Below are positions 48,801 through 60,168 of a DNA stretch of 64,000 nucleotides, piece by piece. The first letter of the stretch is position 1, and each line of letters begins with the position of its first letter. Location: contig CAXIPT010000001.1 in assembly GCA_964030475.1 (NCBI GenBank), positions 8,021,687 through 8,085,686 of the forward strand, given 5' to 3'. The position numbers and the translations under genes were made by a program. Source of the DNA: Tethya wilhelma (taxonomy: Eukaryota; Porifera; Demospongiae; Tethyida; Tethyidae). The notes below the pieces were generated by a model. The model had not been told where the DNA came from. It searched no databases and was given only the letters and a program-made list of their open reading frames with translations.

Positions 48801-49410
48801 AAGTGCCAGTGGAGTAGTGGCCATTGTACAATCAATACAGTCCAACACCACATTAGAAGTTTTAAATCTATCATACTGTTATAATCAGCAACTCAGAGAG
48901 CCAGGAACTGAATCCAGCACTGCGAGTGAATACTGTTATATGGGCCGTACATTTGAAGAAACTTTAAAAGTAAATGCAACTTTAAAAGAATTGTATGTGA
49001 AAGGATTAGGTGAGACGAACACAATCTCTCACATTTTCAGAGGACTGTGCTCAAATAGATCAATCCTCAAACTGGATGTCACAGGAACAATCCCTGATGG
49101 AACTGATGGTGAATACATTGAGGCCTTGACAGAGATGCTTCAACAAAACACTACTTTAACAGAACTATGTATTTCCCTGCCATGTGACTGGTACTTGTAT
49201 TTTGATCACATTCCAGTAGTAAGAGCATTACTGGGTAACACTTCACTCAGGTGTTTGCACATACAACCACATTGCCCCATCACACAAGATGACTATTTCA
49301 CATACTACTTACCTATGAAAGAATTTTTTGAGGAAGAAATGGGGGCTCTCAGAATACTTGAGGGACCTGATTCTAGTGCTTCCCAACTAATAATAACTGA
49401 ACTAACTTAA
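45848..49410 (+). pseudogene. NLR-3: C-terminal LRR half of an NLR (5' part lost)
   Basis: The frame is open from the LINE junction to TAA at 49410, about 1,187 residues. It aligns with NLR-2 from about 22632 to its stop: LRRs (GTAINILQSLHQVVNIEELN), the island (QYTFKLRSNKEMDWIATI), three Trp modules, GTIPDG near the C-terminus, and the shared tail (EEEMGALRILEGPDSSASQL). The first LRR block, NACHT and DEATH parts are missing because a LINE lies directly upstream and an N follows. Either the gene was beheaded by the LINE, or its first half is misplaced in the assembly. The long intact frame says the loss is recent or the gene is still complete elsewhere. The DEATH-like exon at 32528 may be its start. 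Confidence 0.85.
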
Positions 49411-49529
49411 TCTAATATTATGAAGCAACATTGCATGCGTTTTATGTAAAGTTGATAAGAGATATTATAGTTTGTCAAGATTTCATATTTTAGTATAGCA
49501 ACAGAATGATTGTGTCAATTGGAATTTAG

Positions 49530-52432
49530 CTATGTTTTGTTTCGTGTTTGAAATGCTACATAACTGTTTTGTAGTCTCCTATGAGTGTCCTCTCTAGCAG
49601 TAGTGGGTGGGTACTTATTAGAACCATCAATACACTCTACAATCACCTCATTATCAGGATGGACAAAGAAGGCTATTGACTGCCGCACCATTCTCTGCTT
49701 CTCCTCATCTTCTGGCAGGAGGACTCTGTGTGGCTACAAGTGTATGCATGATGTATGGGTGTGGGGGTTGTGTGCATGTGTATGTGAGCTAGTGTGATCA
49801 ACTTTAAAAACTGATTTGGTTATACAATACGCACAAGTTATCTCCTTTCTTTAATGTATTACAACCATTAGTCATACCAGAGAATGCGTGAGTGTAAAAT
49901 GATCAACTTTACAACTATATTGGTTACACAATACATACAGTGCATCCCATTTCCTGCTAATACCATGCAGCCTAGAATTACCTAGCTTTAAAATGTCAAC
50001 AAACTACAGCAGCCAGATGTGTATAAGAATGAGAGCTCTTGTATACATGTCTATAACTTCTTTTGTAGCCAACTTGTGATGTAGATCAAAGTGCCGACAG
50101 TGTGTATATATGTGATATTGCATTATGGTCAGTGCGTATATCACTGATATTGCACTGTAGTTTTGTGTACTGCGGTTACTTACAAGTGCTTGTTTATATT
50201 CTCTAGTTATATAGCTAGCTACCAAACTGTTGTAGATACAAGAATACTCACCACACTGGAGTCAAGCTTCAGTTGAGAAAACTCGGCGATGACACAGACA
50301 ACTTTTGAAAAATTCTGTTGCCATTTATTTGTTCAGTGGTGGATTTTCAAATTTCTTCCTGCCTTTTTTGAACAGAGAAGGTTCCAGCTATAGTCTTGCT
50401 AGCCTGCCAAGAGACTCAATAGCTAGAGATTTACATAGGCTACTAGCCTAGACTAGTCAAATTTCAACAAACCATGCTTCAATCCAGTGCTCTTCTGGTA
50501 ATCAAGGGTTCTCACTTTCAACTGGTTTGTCAACGATAGTAGTGAACTTTACTAGTGTGAAACCGACTAGCTAGAATACAGCTAGCTAGCCTACTGCTTT
50601 CTGTGGGCTACAAAAAGTTAATACACGTCTTTCTGTGTGTATGGAATAATGCCCTCGTGCATTATATTCCATACACACAGAAAGACGTGTAATAACTATA
50701 ATGTACAAACAATACCCAGACATACGTGATACACCTACAGTGGCGAGGTACTTGTCACTGGTCCATTGTTGCATGAGAGCTCCCAGATTGACTAGCACTG
50801 CCTCAGACATGTAGGGAACATCAATATACCCACCATCACTTCTCTTCACCTGTGTATTGAGGAAGTTAGGACAATAGTGAGACAAACCAGCTCAGTATCA
50901 AGGTACCTGCTGTATGCTGACCCCAGTGTACTTAATTGTGGCTATTAACAAACCACAAAATGAATAACATTAAGGCTTGAAAGCAAGGCCCCTCTCTGCT
51001 ATACCTCTTCCTACTAAGCTACTTCCCACTGTCCTACCAAGCTCCATTGCAGGTGGGAAGTAGCTTTGTTTCCAGCCCTACCCTATGGCTATATCACTAT
51101 AGGTATTTTCATATTCAGAGGAGCCTGGACTAGTTGTGAATCACGGTATGCTTGTACCCTACACTATTGGTGGTCAAAACAATCAGAAGACACCCAGGAA
51201 TGACTCAAGAGGTCTCTAACCTGTAGTCCTCCATTAGGGTCTTGGAAGAGTAGAGTGATGGAGCCATAGTCCACATGTTCCCCACATCTCAGTTGGCCTG
51301 GTTTGATGTGAGAGCTGGGAGGAAGAGGAGGGTAGTACAACAACCTCATTGTAGTGTAGCTCTCAGAGTGACCAAGACCTTGCTTCTGGTGACATCTTAC
51401 AAAGAAGGAGGGATCCTATAGTTGAGAGAGAGAAGATAGCTTTAACATAACTCACTGACGAATTTAAACACATTTTAGTTATGTACCAGGAGATGACGGG
51501 AGGTAGATATTACCAATAAATCAGAGTGTCATCTACTATCATAGTGTGAGCAATGTTTAGACAGTCCTAATGCATGAGAGGATCTATAGAATTAAGACGT
51601 TAGAGAACTTACTATTCCCAAAGCAAGAGCCATCAGTTTTAATATCACAGTAGACAATCGGACACAGCCTTCAAAGAGCTTGTGAGTAACAGGTCTAAAC
51701 TGTGGAACCTCCTTGTCAGGATACATCTGAGGAAGAAATAACAATACAGTACTAATGCAATGATTCTTTATAGCCTAAAACTCGGACATACATGCCACAT
51801 GGTCTATACAGAACATGTGTCACTGCTAAGTGAATTTATTAGCTTACACAAGTGTGGTAGGCACACATGTCAAAGCATTCCTTTAGATCACCAGGCTTAG
51901 TAGGATCAACACTGTAGAATAGATCCAGTGACACTTTATTAACGTGATAGAAATCTACATTAATATACACTGAGAAAGTACACAAATTTACGATAGGATT
52001 AGCAACAGATTTAGAATTATTAGTTCACCTTTCCTGCTCAAGACAGACGTATCCATTGTTACCAGAGTCATGTTCTTTGGTCCGATCATGAAGGTACTTC
52101 TTCTTGACATCCTCAGGGAGAGTGAAGAAACTCAGAGCAACAGACAATGCCTCATCAATCTTTAGGAACAAAAATTCAAACAATTAATAAAGCATTAATT
52201 GAGTACATGCATACATAGTTCTAATAATGTTGAAACTTCCATAAATTATGCTTAAATAGCGGCTCACCAGTTTTCTTTCAATGCCATAGTTCTTGATGAA
52301 GACAAACCCAATGGTAGTAAAGGCTGAGTGTAGCTGCTGGACTTGAGGACAGCTAGACACATCAGAAGAGGAGAAGACTCCCTCAAAGTCCACTACAGGA
52401 ATTGACATGAGCTCCCTTTCTATGCTCGTCAT
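49530..52432 (-). CDS. 2OGD-1: Fe(II)/2-oxoglutarate oxygenase, isopenicillin-N-synthase-like
   Basis: Seven exons: 52432-52268, 52159-52029, 51911-51848, 51726-51613, 51415-51221, 50849-50739, 49733-49530. All junctions are GT-AG and in frame, giving 327 residues, the normal size for this family. N-terminal DIOX_N motif IPVVDFEG and GFVFIKNYGIE. Fe-binding HxD is EHVDYGS (H205, D207), third His H262 (PHRV), and the RxS that binds 2-oxoglutarate is R277-Q-S279, so it should be catalytic; substrate unknown. No signal peptide. Divergent from a POT transporter start 147 bp away, and convergent with NLR-3 (stops 120 bp apart). The C-terminal tail differs from 2OGD-2 because the last exon runs into NLR flank sequence. 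An alternative start is the Met at residue 9, the only one conserved in 2OGD-2. Confidence 0.88.
50618..50695. mobile_element. 78-bp hairpin MITE in last intron of 2OGD-1
   Basis: Arms TTAATACACGTCTTTCTGTG... and ...CACAGAAAGACGTGTAATAA fold almost perfectly around a short CCTCGT loop. Not present in the equivalent intron of 2OGD-2. Confidence 0.8.
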
Positions 52433-52579
52433 ATTTTCAATTCACACCCATTATGGAGTTCAAAGGTCATGACAGCACCTGTTGCCTGTTTGTCATAATT
52501 TTGCAAGACCAGCATGCAACATCAAATTTAAGACCCAGGCCCAGTTTGAATCATTGACCAAGTCTGAGCATTTTGTAAG
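52433..52579. promoter_or_regulatory. Shared divergent promoter of 2OGD-1 and POT gene
   Basis: 147 bp between two opposite ATGs. Contains the DR1-like AGTTCAAAGGTCA (52457-52469) within a block kept in the homologous intervals at 56081-56227 (identical) and 62068-62247 (62126-62138). No TATA box evident. Bidirectional use is inferred from the layout. Confidence 0.6.
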
Positions 52580-52781
52580 ATGAGTATTAATGTAGACAAT
52601 CCAGCCGTTCCTTTACAGCCTCCTCTGAGAGCTCTTTATAGAGGAAACGAAGACTCTCAATCTGCCAAAGACTCTGAAGATGAATTTCAAGCTCAGATCA
52701 ATCGTGATGTGGTCAAGTACAGGTTGAAATATCTCTGCAACTGCTCTGCCTTTTGTAGATACTGTCGTATGAGAATTCCCT
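52580..52781 (+). CDS. POT transporter first-exon start, duplicate ending at gap
   Basis: Same sequence as 56228-56429 except for one base near the gap (52774 A, 56421 G). Encodes MSINVDNPAVPLQPPLRALY onward and runs into the 30-N gap. Together with 52254-52579 it is a duplicate of 55902-56428, most simply an assembly duplicate or second haplotype of the gene at 56228. Confidence 0.8.
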
Positions 52782-52811
52782 NNNNNNNNNNNNNNNNNNN
52801 NNNNNNNNNNN
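52782..52811. other. Assembly gap (30 N)
   Basis: Run of N between the duplicated POT start and the pogo-type gene contig. Confidence 1.
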
Positions 52812-52850
52812 AAAAAAACACAAAAGTATAAAGAAATGGAACATCATCAT

Positions 52851-54954
52851 TTAACTCGTACCATGGTCTTCATAAAAGCTCCAATCATTATTGGGTGTGT
52901 TGTTCTCATTCATATCTGAAAATTTGTACTCTTATAAGTTTAGTGTGACAAAATGTCTAACCTTTATTAGAGTCACTCAAGATTAAATGATGGTTTTCTG
53001 TTATTCAGAGAGCACATGTACGTGCCGAACTAACAACTTTAATATCACATGCACATACATACCATTTAAATGCTCCGGATAATACATTTCAAGCCACTGT
53101 TTGTATCTACCCGTTGGTGGCAAATCATACCCCTCTTCAATTCTAGTCTGAAAAAGTTCCCATTCCTTGTCTGTAAAAACCTCTTCCTCGTCATCACCAT
53201 CGGATTCTGTAAAAACCGTTTTGTTGATTTCTACATTAGTAACAATGGTGACAAGGACATGCAACAAAATAATTCAGTTGCTTACGTGTGCTTTCATCAG
53301 CACCTTTAGCAGGAATTTTCAGTGGTGTGAGAACAGATTTCTGTACCTTCTTCTTGGTCTTCTTCTCGAGCTTTTCTTTTTTTTCCTTTTCTTTTTTGTC
53401 TAAAAGCTTCAAATTTTCTGAACTGGTCAATACACGCCCACAATTTTCCAACGATCTCTCTGGTACTCTTAATTGCAATGAAGCTGGTTGTATCTGGGCC
53501 AGGGTCCTTGTTACTGAAGTCTGCCGATGCAGACGAGGGACAGCAGTGGAGTCATCTCCTTCATCAGAATCAGAATCTTCATAAATAAAATCATTTGTCT
53601 GAGCGGACTCTTTGTTGGGGAGCACCTTTCGAGCTGATGGGCTGCAAGAATAAAGTGGGATAAAGTTGAGTCCAGTTTGCTCTTCCAACGAGGGTTGAAC
53701 AGGGTTGCTAGTTTTCACAGGAAGTACTATAGCCTCTGGGTTAAAAGGATAAATTCCTGTGCAACGAAAGCCACTAATAGCATTTGCTGGTGTTACTGAT
53801 TGCAACCAAGCTTTGGAAAAGATTCTGGAAAAATCGTGTCTAGTTACAACTCTACCAGGGTTGCGGGATAGAAACTCCTGACATTGGCGTTTCCATGCAG
53901 ACTTGAGAGGGCCGAAGCAACCTTTATCTAGTGGTTGTGTAAGGTGCGTGGTATTTGGAGGCAAACAGAAGATTAGAACTTGCTCGGCTGCAGCCAAACG
54001 CACGACACTAGGTTGATAGTGAGTGGAGTGGCCATCCATGATGAGGAGTAGAGGTCGAACAGAAGGAGCATTTGGTAAAAAATGATATTTGAACCATTGT
54101 TCAAACAATTCTTTGTCTATCCAGCCATTCTTTGAGAGACCGTAAATAGTACCAGGTACTTCACCGTACGTAAACTCGGGTTTTAAATTCTTTCGATCAA
54201 GTATCACCATTGGTGGCATAATATTTCCCGAGGCACTACATGCAGAAACCACAGTGAGTTGGGTCTTGTTTCCGGTTGAAACAGATATAGGATGTTTTAC
54301 TCCCTTCAATGTAACAATCTTCCCAGGAGAGGGGTCAAGCGGCATCCCTGTCTCATCCATATTGTAGATTTGGGCTGGACAATCCATCAAATCATTATCA
54401 ACTAATGTCTGCTCCAGAAGATTGTAATAGCGAGACATTATTTGAGGGCTACTTGCAACAGCTCTTGCATAAGATAATGGTTCGGCTGTTCGTAGAGTTA
54501 GCTGACCATGCCTACGTTTGAAACACGTCCACCAACCATCTGTTACACGTGCATCATTCAGCCCCTTACAAATTGCCACATTACGAACAATCGACAAAAT
54601 CTGCTCTTTAGATTTGGCATATCCTATAGCTGCACTGGTGCAAACAAATTCAACTAGCTCTAATTCTTCCTCATCAGTAAGGTACTTCGAAGGGCCACTT
54701 TTCTTCCCAAATGAGCACTTCCCACTTACTCGATCCTGAAGAGTTGATTTTGGTACTTTAAACATCTCAGCGGCTCTTCTGACTGACTTCCCATCTTCAA
54801 CATGTGCTAAATAAGCATGATATAAATTGCTTTCGTCCCATATCTTGTACTTATTTGGTCGCCCAGTGGTTAGAGGCAGAGGAAGAGTCTTGGAAAAACC
54901 AGCATGAGATGAAACAAGAATCCGGTCTTTTAGGGGAAGGTCGGCAGCTAACAT
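52851..54954 (-). CDS. Intact pogo/Tigger-type DDE transposase gene with two introns
   Basis: Exons 54954-53286, 53206-53063 and 52915-52851, all GT-AG and in frame to TAA, about 625 residues. N-terminal helix-turn-helix of psq/CENPB type (SVRRAAEMFKVPKSTLQDRV, residues 57-76) and a second DNA-binding part (WWTCFKRRH). DDE_1 catalytic core follows: D200 in YNMDETG, D307 in IMDGHSTH, D343 in QPLDKGCFG, a DD35D spacing. Then a Lys-rich segment and an acidic C-terminal part (DGDDEEEVFTDKEW; GRYKQWLEMYYPEHLN; NDWSFYEDHGTS). The complete triad and frame indicate either a recently active element or a gene kept by the host. No terminal inverted repeats were found around it. The start ATG follows an AG, so a 5' non-coding exon is possible. 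Its contig sits between assembly joins, so its genomic position is uncertain. Confidence 0.85.
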
Positions 54955-55900
54955 CTGCACAGTGGTCTATGTAGCCTTTGTTATCTGCATGTAAAAAAAT
55001 AATTAAGGTTTATTCCTTTGCAGATGATGATCCAAAATTTCAGTCTTAAAAAGATCTTCCATATGCTACAAATATTGGTATGGAGAAGGCAGATACAAGG
55101 CACACTGAATTATATTTAGGGCTACTCTTTGCTGTACCACGAATCCACTAGTCTACAAAAAATTATGCTACTCAGTACTGCCCGGCCACAATTTTTTTAA
55201 ACCGGCATGCCAGTCAATCAGTCAAAATACAAAATTGAGGAGCCCAGACGGGTCTACATGGATTACACTCACCTCTTAGCAGCAAACAGAACACGCTATG
55301 GCTGTACTAGTGTAGGGTCTCCAAACTCTTCAAAACTGACTCTTCAAAAACTTCACAGAAAGACCAGCAAAAAGCTACCCGCCAAAAACATGCCCTATTT
55401 ATAAAACAAAAAAAAATATCGTCCGGATAATTAGAACATTTAAGAAATTTACTTCTTAGCTGGTACTAGAGAAGGAGCATCAGAGACTCGTTGTGTGGTT
55501 TATGAAGTACAGTAGTTTGTGCATCTTTGGGGTGGCTTATATCAAAATAATTTGTTTGTAAAGTTGCAAAAAAGACGATGGACGAAAACTGATAGAGTTG
55601 GCCGAACTAACGTATGTCCGATATTTGTTTTTAAGAAGCCGCCGCTCTTTACAGCATTCGGTGAGATTTGATTTATATTTGTTTCTTGACTACTTAGGTC
55701 TAGTAGTACATGTCCACGTTTGAGAACTTATGATACCATCTTTTGCAGCCACGCTATGGCGTCCGTAAATAGGTGCCGCCCGATAATTGATTGATTACTC
55801 TATACCTCTACATACGTATAGGACCAATATGCATTCAAATGAAAATCGCGTAAGGAGAACTCATACTAGAGAAGAAACCACCAGGAGCCCTGAAGATGAT
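54955..55900. other. 5' region of the pogo-type gene, to N at 55901
   Basis: No convincing coding sequence. It should contain the gene's promoter and possibly a 5' exon, neither of which I can place. Ends at a single N. Confidence 0.4.
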
Positions 55901-55915
55901 NAAATAGCGGCTCAC

Positions 55916-56080
55916 CAGTTTTCTTTCAATGCCATAGTTCTTGATGAAGACAAACCCAATGGTAGTAAAGGCTGAGTGTAGCTGCTGGACTTGAGGACAG
56001 CTAGACACATCAGAAGAGGAGAAGACTCCCTCAAAGTCCACTACAGGAATTGACATGAGCTCCCTTTCTATGCTCGTCAT
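55916..56080 (-). CDS. 2OGD first exon, duplicate cut by N at 55901
   Basis: Identical to 2OGD-1 exon 1 (52432-52268; 165 bp, same donor CTG|GTGAGC). The intron is lost at the N. It is the oxygenase side of the divergent pair with the complete POT gene at 56228, and the real continuation is probably 2OGD-1 at 52159-49530. Confidence 0.8.
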
Positions 56081-56227
56081 ATTTTCAATTCACACCCATT
56101 ATGGAGTTCAAAGGTCATGACAGCACCTGTTGCCTGTTTGTCATAATTTTGCAAGACCAGCATGCAACATCAAATTTAAGACCCAGGCCCAGTTTGAATC
56201 ATTGACCAAGTCTGAGCATTTTGTAAG

Positions 56228-58137
56228 ATGAGTATTAATGTAGACAATCCAGCCGTTCCTTTACAGCCTCCTCTGAGAGCTCTTTATAGAGGAAACGAAG
56301 ACTCTCAATCTGCCAAAGACTCTGAAGATGAATTTCAAGCTCAGATCAATCGTGATGTGGTCAAGTACAGGTTGAAATATCTCTGCAACTGCTCTGCCTT
56401 TTGTAGATACTGTCGTATGAGAGTTCCCTCCGGGAGAGCAGTGAATCTCGTGTTTGTTATCATTTTTCTTGAACGATGTGCCTTCTTTGCTGCTGTTGGA
56501 ACCACGATCCCAGCATTCATGGAACTCTTTCCCAATCTACCTGATGCTGTTGAAACACTTATTCAGAGTGTCTCACTCAACGTTTTAGTCCATCTCATGT
56601 TTCCTATGATGGGTTGGCTAGGGGATGCCTGGATAGGGCGATACAGAATGATCCACCTCAGTCTGTGGGTTCTGTTCTCTGGCTATGCCTCAATAGTGCT
56701 CTTCTTCTCCATTGAGGCCAGCTTGGACAATCCACCGTTGAAATGGCGTATTCTCTTGCCTGTCATATTCATCATCATCAACATGGGGTCTGCTGCGTTT
56801 CTAGCCAGTACAATTCCATTTGGAGCTGACCAAATAGTGTACAGGTCTTCAGATGAACTTAGCTCCTACTTCTACACATTCTATTGGGTGTACAACTTAA
56901 GTTGGGTGTTTGTGGTCTTCAATTTCTCTTGCAAAAGTCACGGTATTCAGTGGCACAGCATCTTCCGTGGAATGATTTCTACTGTGTGTATAACTATTGC
57001 TCTCAGTTTGAATGCTATTCTCAAGAACTGGCTGTTTATAAACCCAGAGAAGGAAAATCCTATAAAGATGATTGGGAAAGTCTACTACTCTGCTGCTGTT
57101 GCTAAGCGTCCTCAACACAGGAGTGCCTTCAGCTACAACTCTAGAAATGGACCTCCATCTCGAATAGACCTTGTGAAAGAAACTCATGGAGGAAAGTTCA
57201 GCAGTGAGGAGGTGGAAGATGCTAAGACGTTTGGTCGACTGCTAATTGTTCTACTAGCTGTTATTGGAGTGAACATAGCATATTCAGGAGTAAGTGGATA
57301 AGATAATATTGTTGTGATAAGTACTCACTGTGGTTTTACTAAATTATAGGTAATGGGTGCCATGTCAGTCCAAATGCTGAGAATGGAACACGTCAAGACC
57401 TTCTCGTTCTCCGTTGACATCCTTGGTCAATGTACGGTGTCTGACTCATTCGTCTACATGGTGAACATTGCTGTGGTTCTGATCACCATTCCACTCTTAA
57501 ACATATGTGTCTTCCCCTTTCTTCGAAACTATACTCCCAACATGCTCAAGAGAATTGGCCTTGGGTACATTTTGACCGTCTTATCTGTCTTGTTTCTCCT
57601 TCTGATCACACTAGTTGGACGATTCACTCTACCAAGTCATGACAAGCAGTCCAATCTAACTTGTATGTTTGCAGAGAAAGACATGAGCCATCCTTCGTCT
57701 GGGTTTGTGCATCTCCCGATCAACCCATTTCTGACTGTCATTCCTCAAGTGTTGGTCTCCATTGCAGAGGTCTTTTTCAGTGTCACAAGTAAGTCTATAA
57801 AGTACCACTTGGGCATAGATTATATAGGTCTTATAGGCTATAACTTAACATTATAGGTTTGGAGTTCTTCTATGCTCAGTCTCCTCACTCCATTCGTGCA
57901 TTGATGATCGGGTTGGTCTACTTCATTTTTGGATTTAGTGGAACCATTGCTAACATTTTCATAGGAGCATTTTCCTTGAAAAAGACTGGCCTACCTTTGA
58001 CCTGTGAATTTTGGTACTACTCTTTACTGTTTGTGATAGTCTTAGTGGGGGTTGTGATCTATGTATTTGTGGCACGCTGGTACAAGAACAGGAGGAGACC
58101 AGAGGAAGGAGAAGAGCAGTTGTTTTACAACCGTTGA
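56228..58137 (+). CDS. Proton-dependent oligopeptide transporter (POT/SLC15-like)
   Basis: Exons 56228-57289, 57350-57788 and 57857-58137, in frame, 593 residues, typical for the POT family of the major facilitator superfamily. A cytosolic N-terminus with a Cys cluster (YLCNCSAFCRYCRMR) precedes about 12 predicted membrane segments (NLVFVIIFLERCAFFAAVG; LLPVIFIIINMGSAAFLAS; LLIVLLAVIGVNIAYSG; and others). Family features are the ER.AFFA stretch in helix 1, GWLGDAWIGRYR after helix 2, and FFYAQSPHSIRALMIGLVY in the C-terminal half, the counterpart of the POT signature around helix 10. It should import di- or tripeptides or related solutes with protons; the substrate is not predictable. The C-terminus is cytosolic and charged (NRRRPEEGEE). 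Shares a 147-bp promoter with a 2OGD exon. ATTAAA lies about 65 bp after the stop. Confidence 0.9.
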
Positions 58138-60168
58138 ACTGACCCATTGTGATTGTGTCTAGGAGGTACTGAGAATATGCTGACAATAACAATGACAGTA
58201 ACGATTAAAGTCTTTATTTGGTCTGAATCAAGTGCATCACTTAACACTCTTAATTTGGATTCTTGCTATTATGTGTTATCCATGTTCCTTATTTTGTTTG
58301 TGATTTAATTTTGCTATCACATGCACTCCATTTTGAGTGTACAAAGCTTACATGCATGACTTATTGTAAAGATTTGTTTTGTTATTTTGGCACCTGTTGT
58401 GTTGGTAGCTGAGTGATGCTCCTTACAGCCTTAGGCTAGACTTGACTTCTGTGGCTATGTTTCCTTCTTCTCCATTGAAGCCAGCCTCGTTGGCCAGGAA
58501 TTTGTAGACTCGGTGGAAAAACATCCACCCCCCCCCTTTCAAGAATCTTGGCTACAGTCCTGAGACCTGCTGAAACTAGTTCTAGTTGTTATATGTAAGA
58601 TGCAAGGAGCGTTCTGTAGCTTTGAAGACACTTTATCTTAGCTTTGTGAGTGTGAAGTACTGTGGAGCTGCTTATTTTCTCAGTGTCATGGGGTGTGGTT
58701 TGTTTTTAAAAAATTCCGACAAGATTGGCCCAATGAGTCTAAAAAATAAAATTACCTTAAGTACACTGAAAAGGGAGAGAGCACACCTCCTTGTCGAACA
58801 CCTTGGTCAATAGGGAATTAAGGGAATTGACACTGAAGTTCGAATGCACTGAGTTATATCTATAGTTGATTGTGTATACCAGTTGTTGATCACTTTCCAC
58901 AGTGGATGTCTAATTCCTCTCCAATGCTGCCGGCATGCCACGCTGTATCTAAGAAGGCAACATACGCCTTCTTCCTCTGCCTTGCAATCTAGCCTATACT
59001 TATTAACTTACCCCTCTTAGCTATGGTAGAGTGCCAGTAGAGTGGCTAGAGTACGCTTGATTATTATGAATTAGACCACAAATATAGGTGCTGAATTGTG
59101 TATACCAGTTGTTGATAACTTTCCACAGTGGACGTCTAATCTCCAATGCTGCCGGTGTTCCAACTGAATAGCAAGAGTTCGAATTGTTATGATAATAGAC
59201 TCAATACAATTAAACATCACATACGATGGAGTAAGACATGGTGTGTCTAATGACAACATTAAAGTATGTAAATAAAAGGAGAGGTGGTTAGCTAAGTTAA
59301 CAGAACTTGCCGCTTACTTTGAGAGTCCCAAAAATCCACAATGTGGGTGTGTATCTCACTTAGTCAATGAAAAGTAAGACTGGATGTTCCTAATGAGAGC
59401 AGCGACGGCAATAAAGTAAGAGAGGAGGTTAGCTTTATAAGTTGAACAGAACTTGCTTACCCTGAACACATCCACATTGCAGGTGATGTATCCCGCTTAG
59501 CCAACGTCATGTCAGTTAGAGTAAGATGCAGTGCATGTGTTTAATGAGATCAGTGACTGCGTTAAAGTATATGCAAATAAAAGGACAGATGGTTAGCATG
59601 TGTAGTTCTCCAAAATATGCAACTTAGCAGGTACAGAGAGAATCAGTCAGGTAGTGAGCTTCCCCTGTTCCTCAGCATGGCTCAAAAGCAACTTGAGGCC
59701 TGGCCTATGTATACCCAGCAGGATAATGCTTTAAATTTTGCTTGAATGTCATTATTTTGGACCATTTGTATATGGTAGTATAGGTCTATTGTACCTGGGT
59801 AATATTACAACAAATAATAAAGTCTACCTAATAGCCCGGCTGAAAATAGCACGTAAAGCGGGTGAATTGCAAGTTGCCGGCATTGCACATACCATAAGTG
59901 TAATTTTTCTTACTACATAGCTAATGCGCATGCGAGCAACTAGAAGAACGAATGACAGCCAGCCAGCCAAAATTCCCGTTCAACACACTAGGGTGCGCTT
60001 TGGCTCTCCCAATATCATGTGGAGGTCCTGGATTTGAATTTGGATTGCGTTTTTTTCAAAAATTCTAAATTGTTGTATTCACATATATACATAGTGTAGA
60101 GAGGTATTTCCATTGTCATCTTTAGTTACCCAAAGAAGAGTTAACTTGTCCACAAACAATAATTATGA
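58138..60168. other. Intergenic stretch with short direct repeats
   Basis: No gene. A segment 'gtgtataccagttgttgat.actttccacagtgga' occurs at about 58873 and again at about 59098. 'taaagtatgtaaataaaagga'-type phrases recur at about 59260, 59410 and 59570. A stretch near 58455-58490 (ttcttctccattgaagccagcc) resembles POT exon 1 and may be a decayed fragment. Confidence 0.45.
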
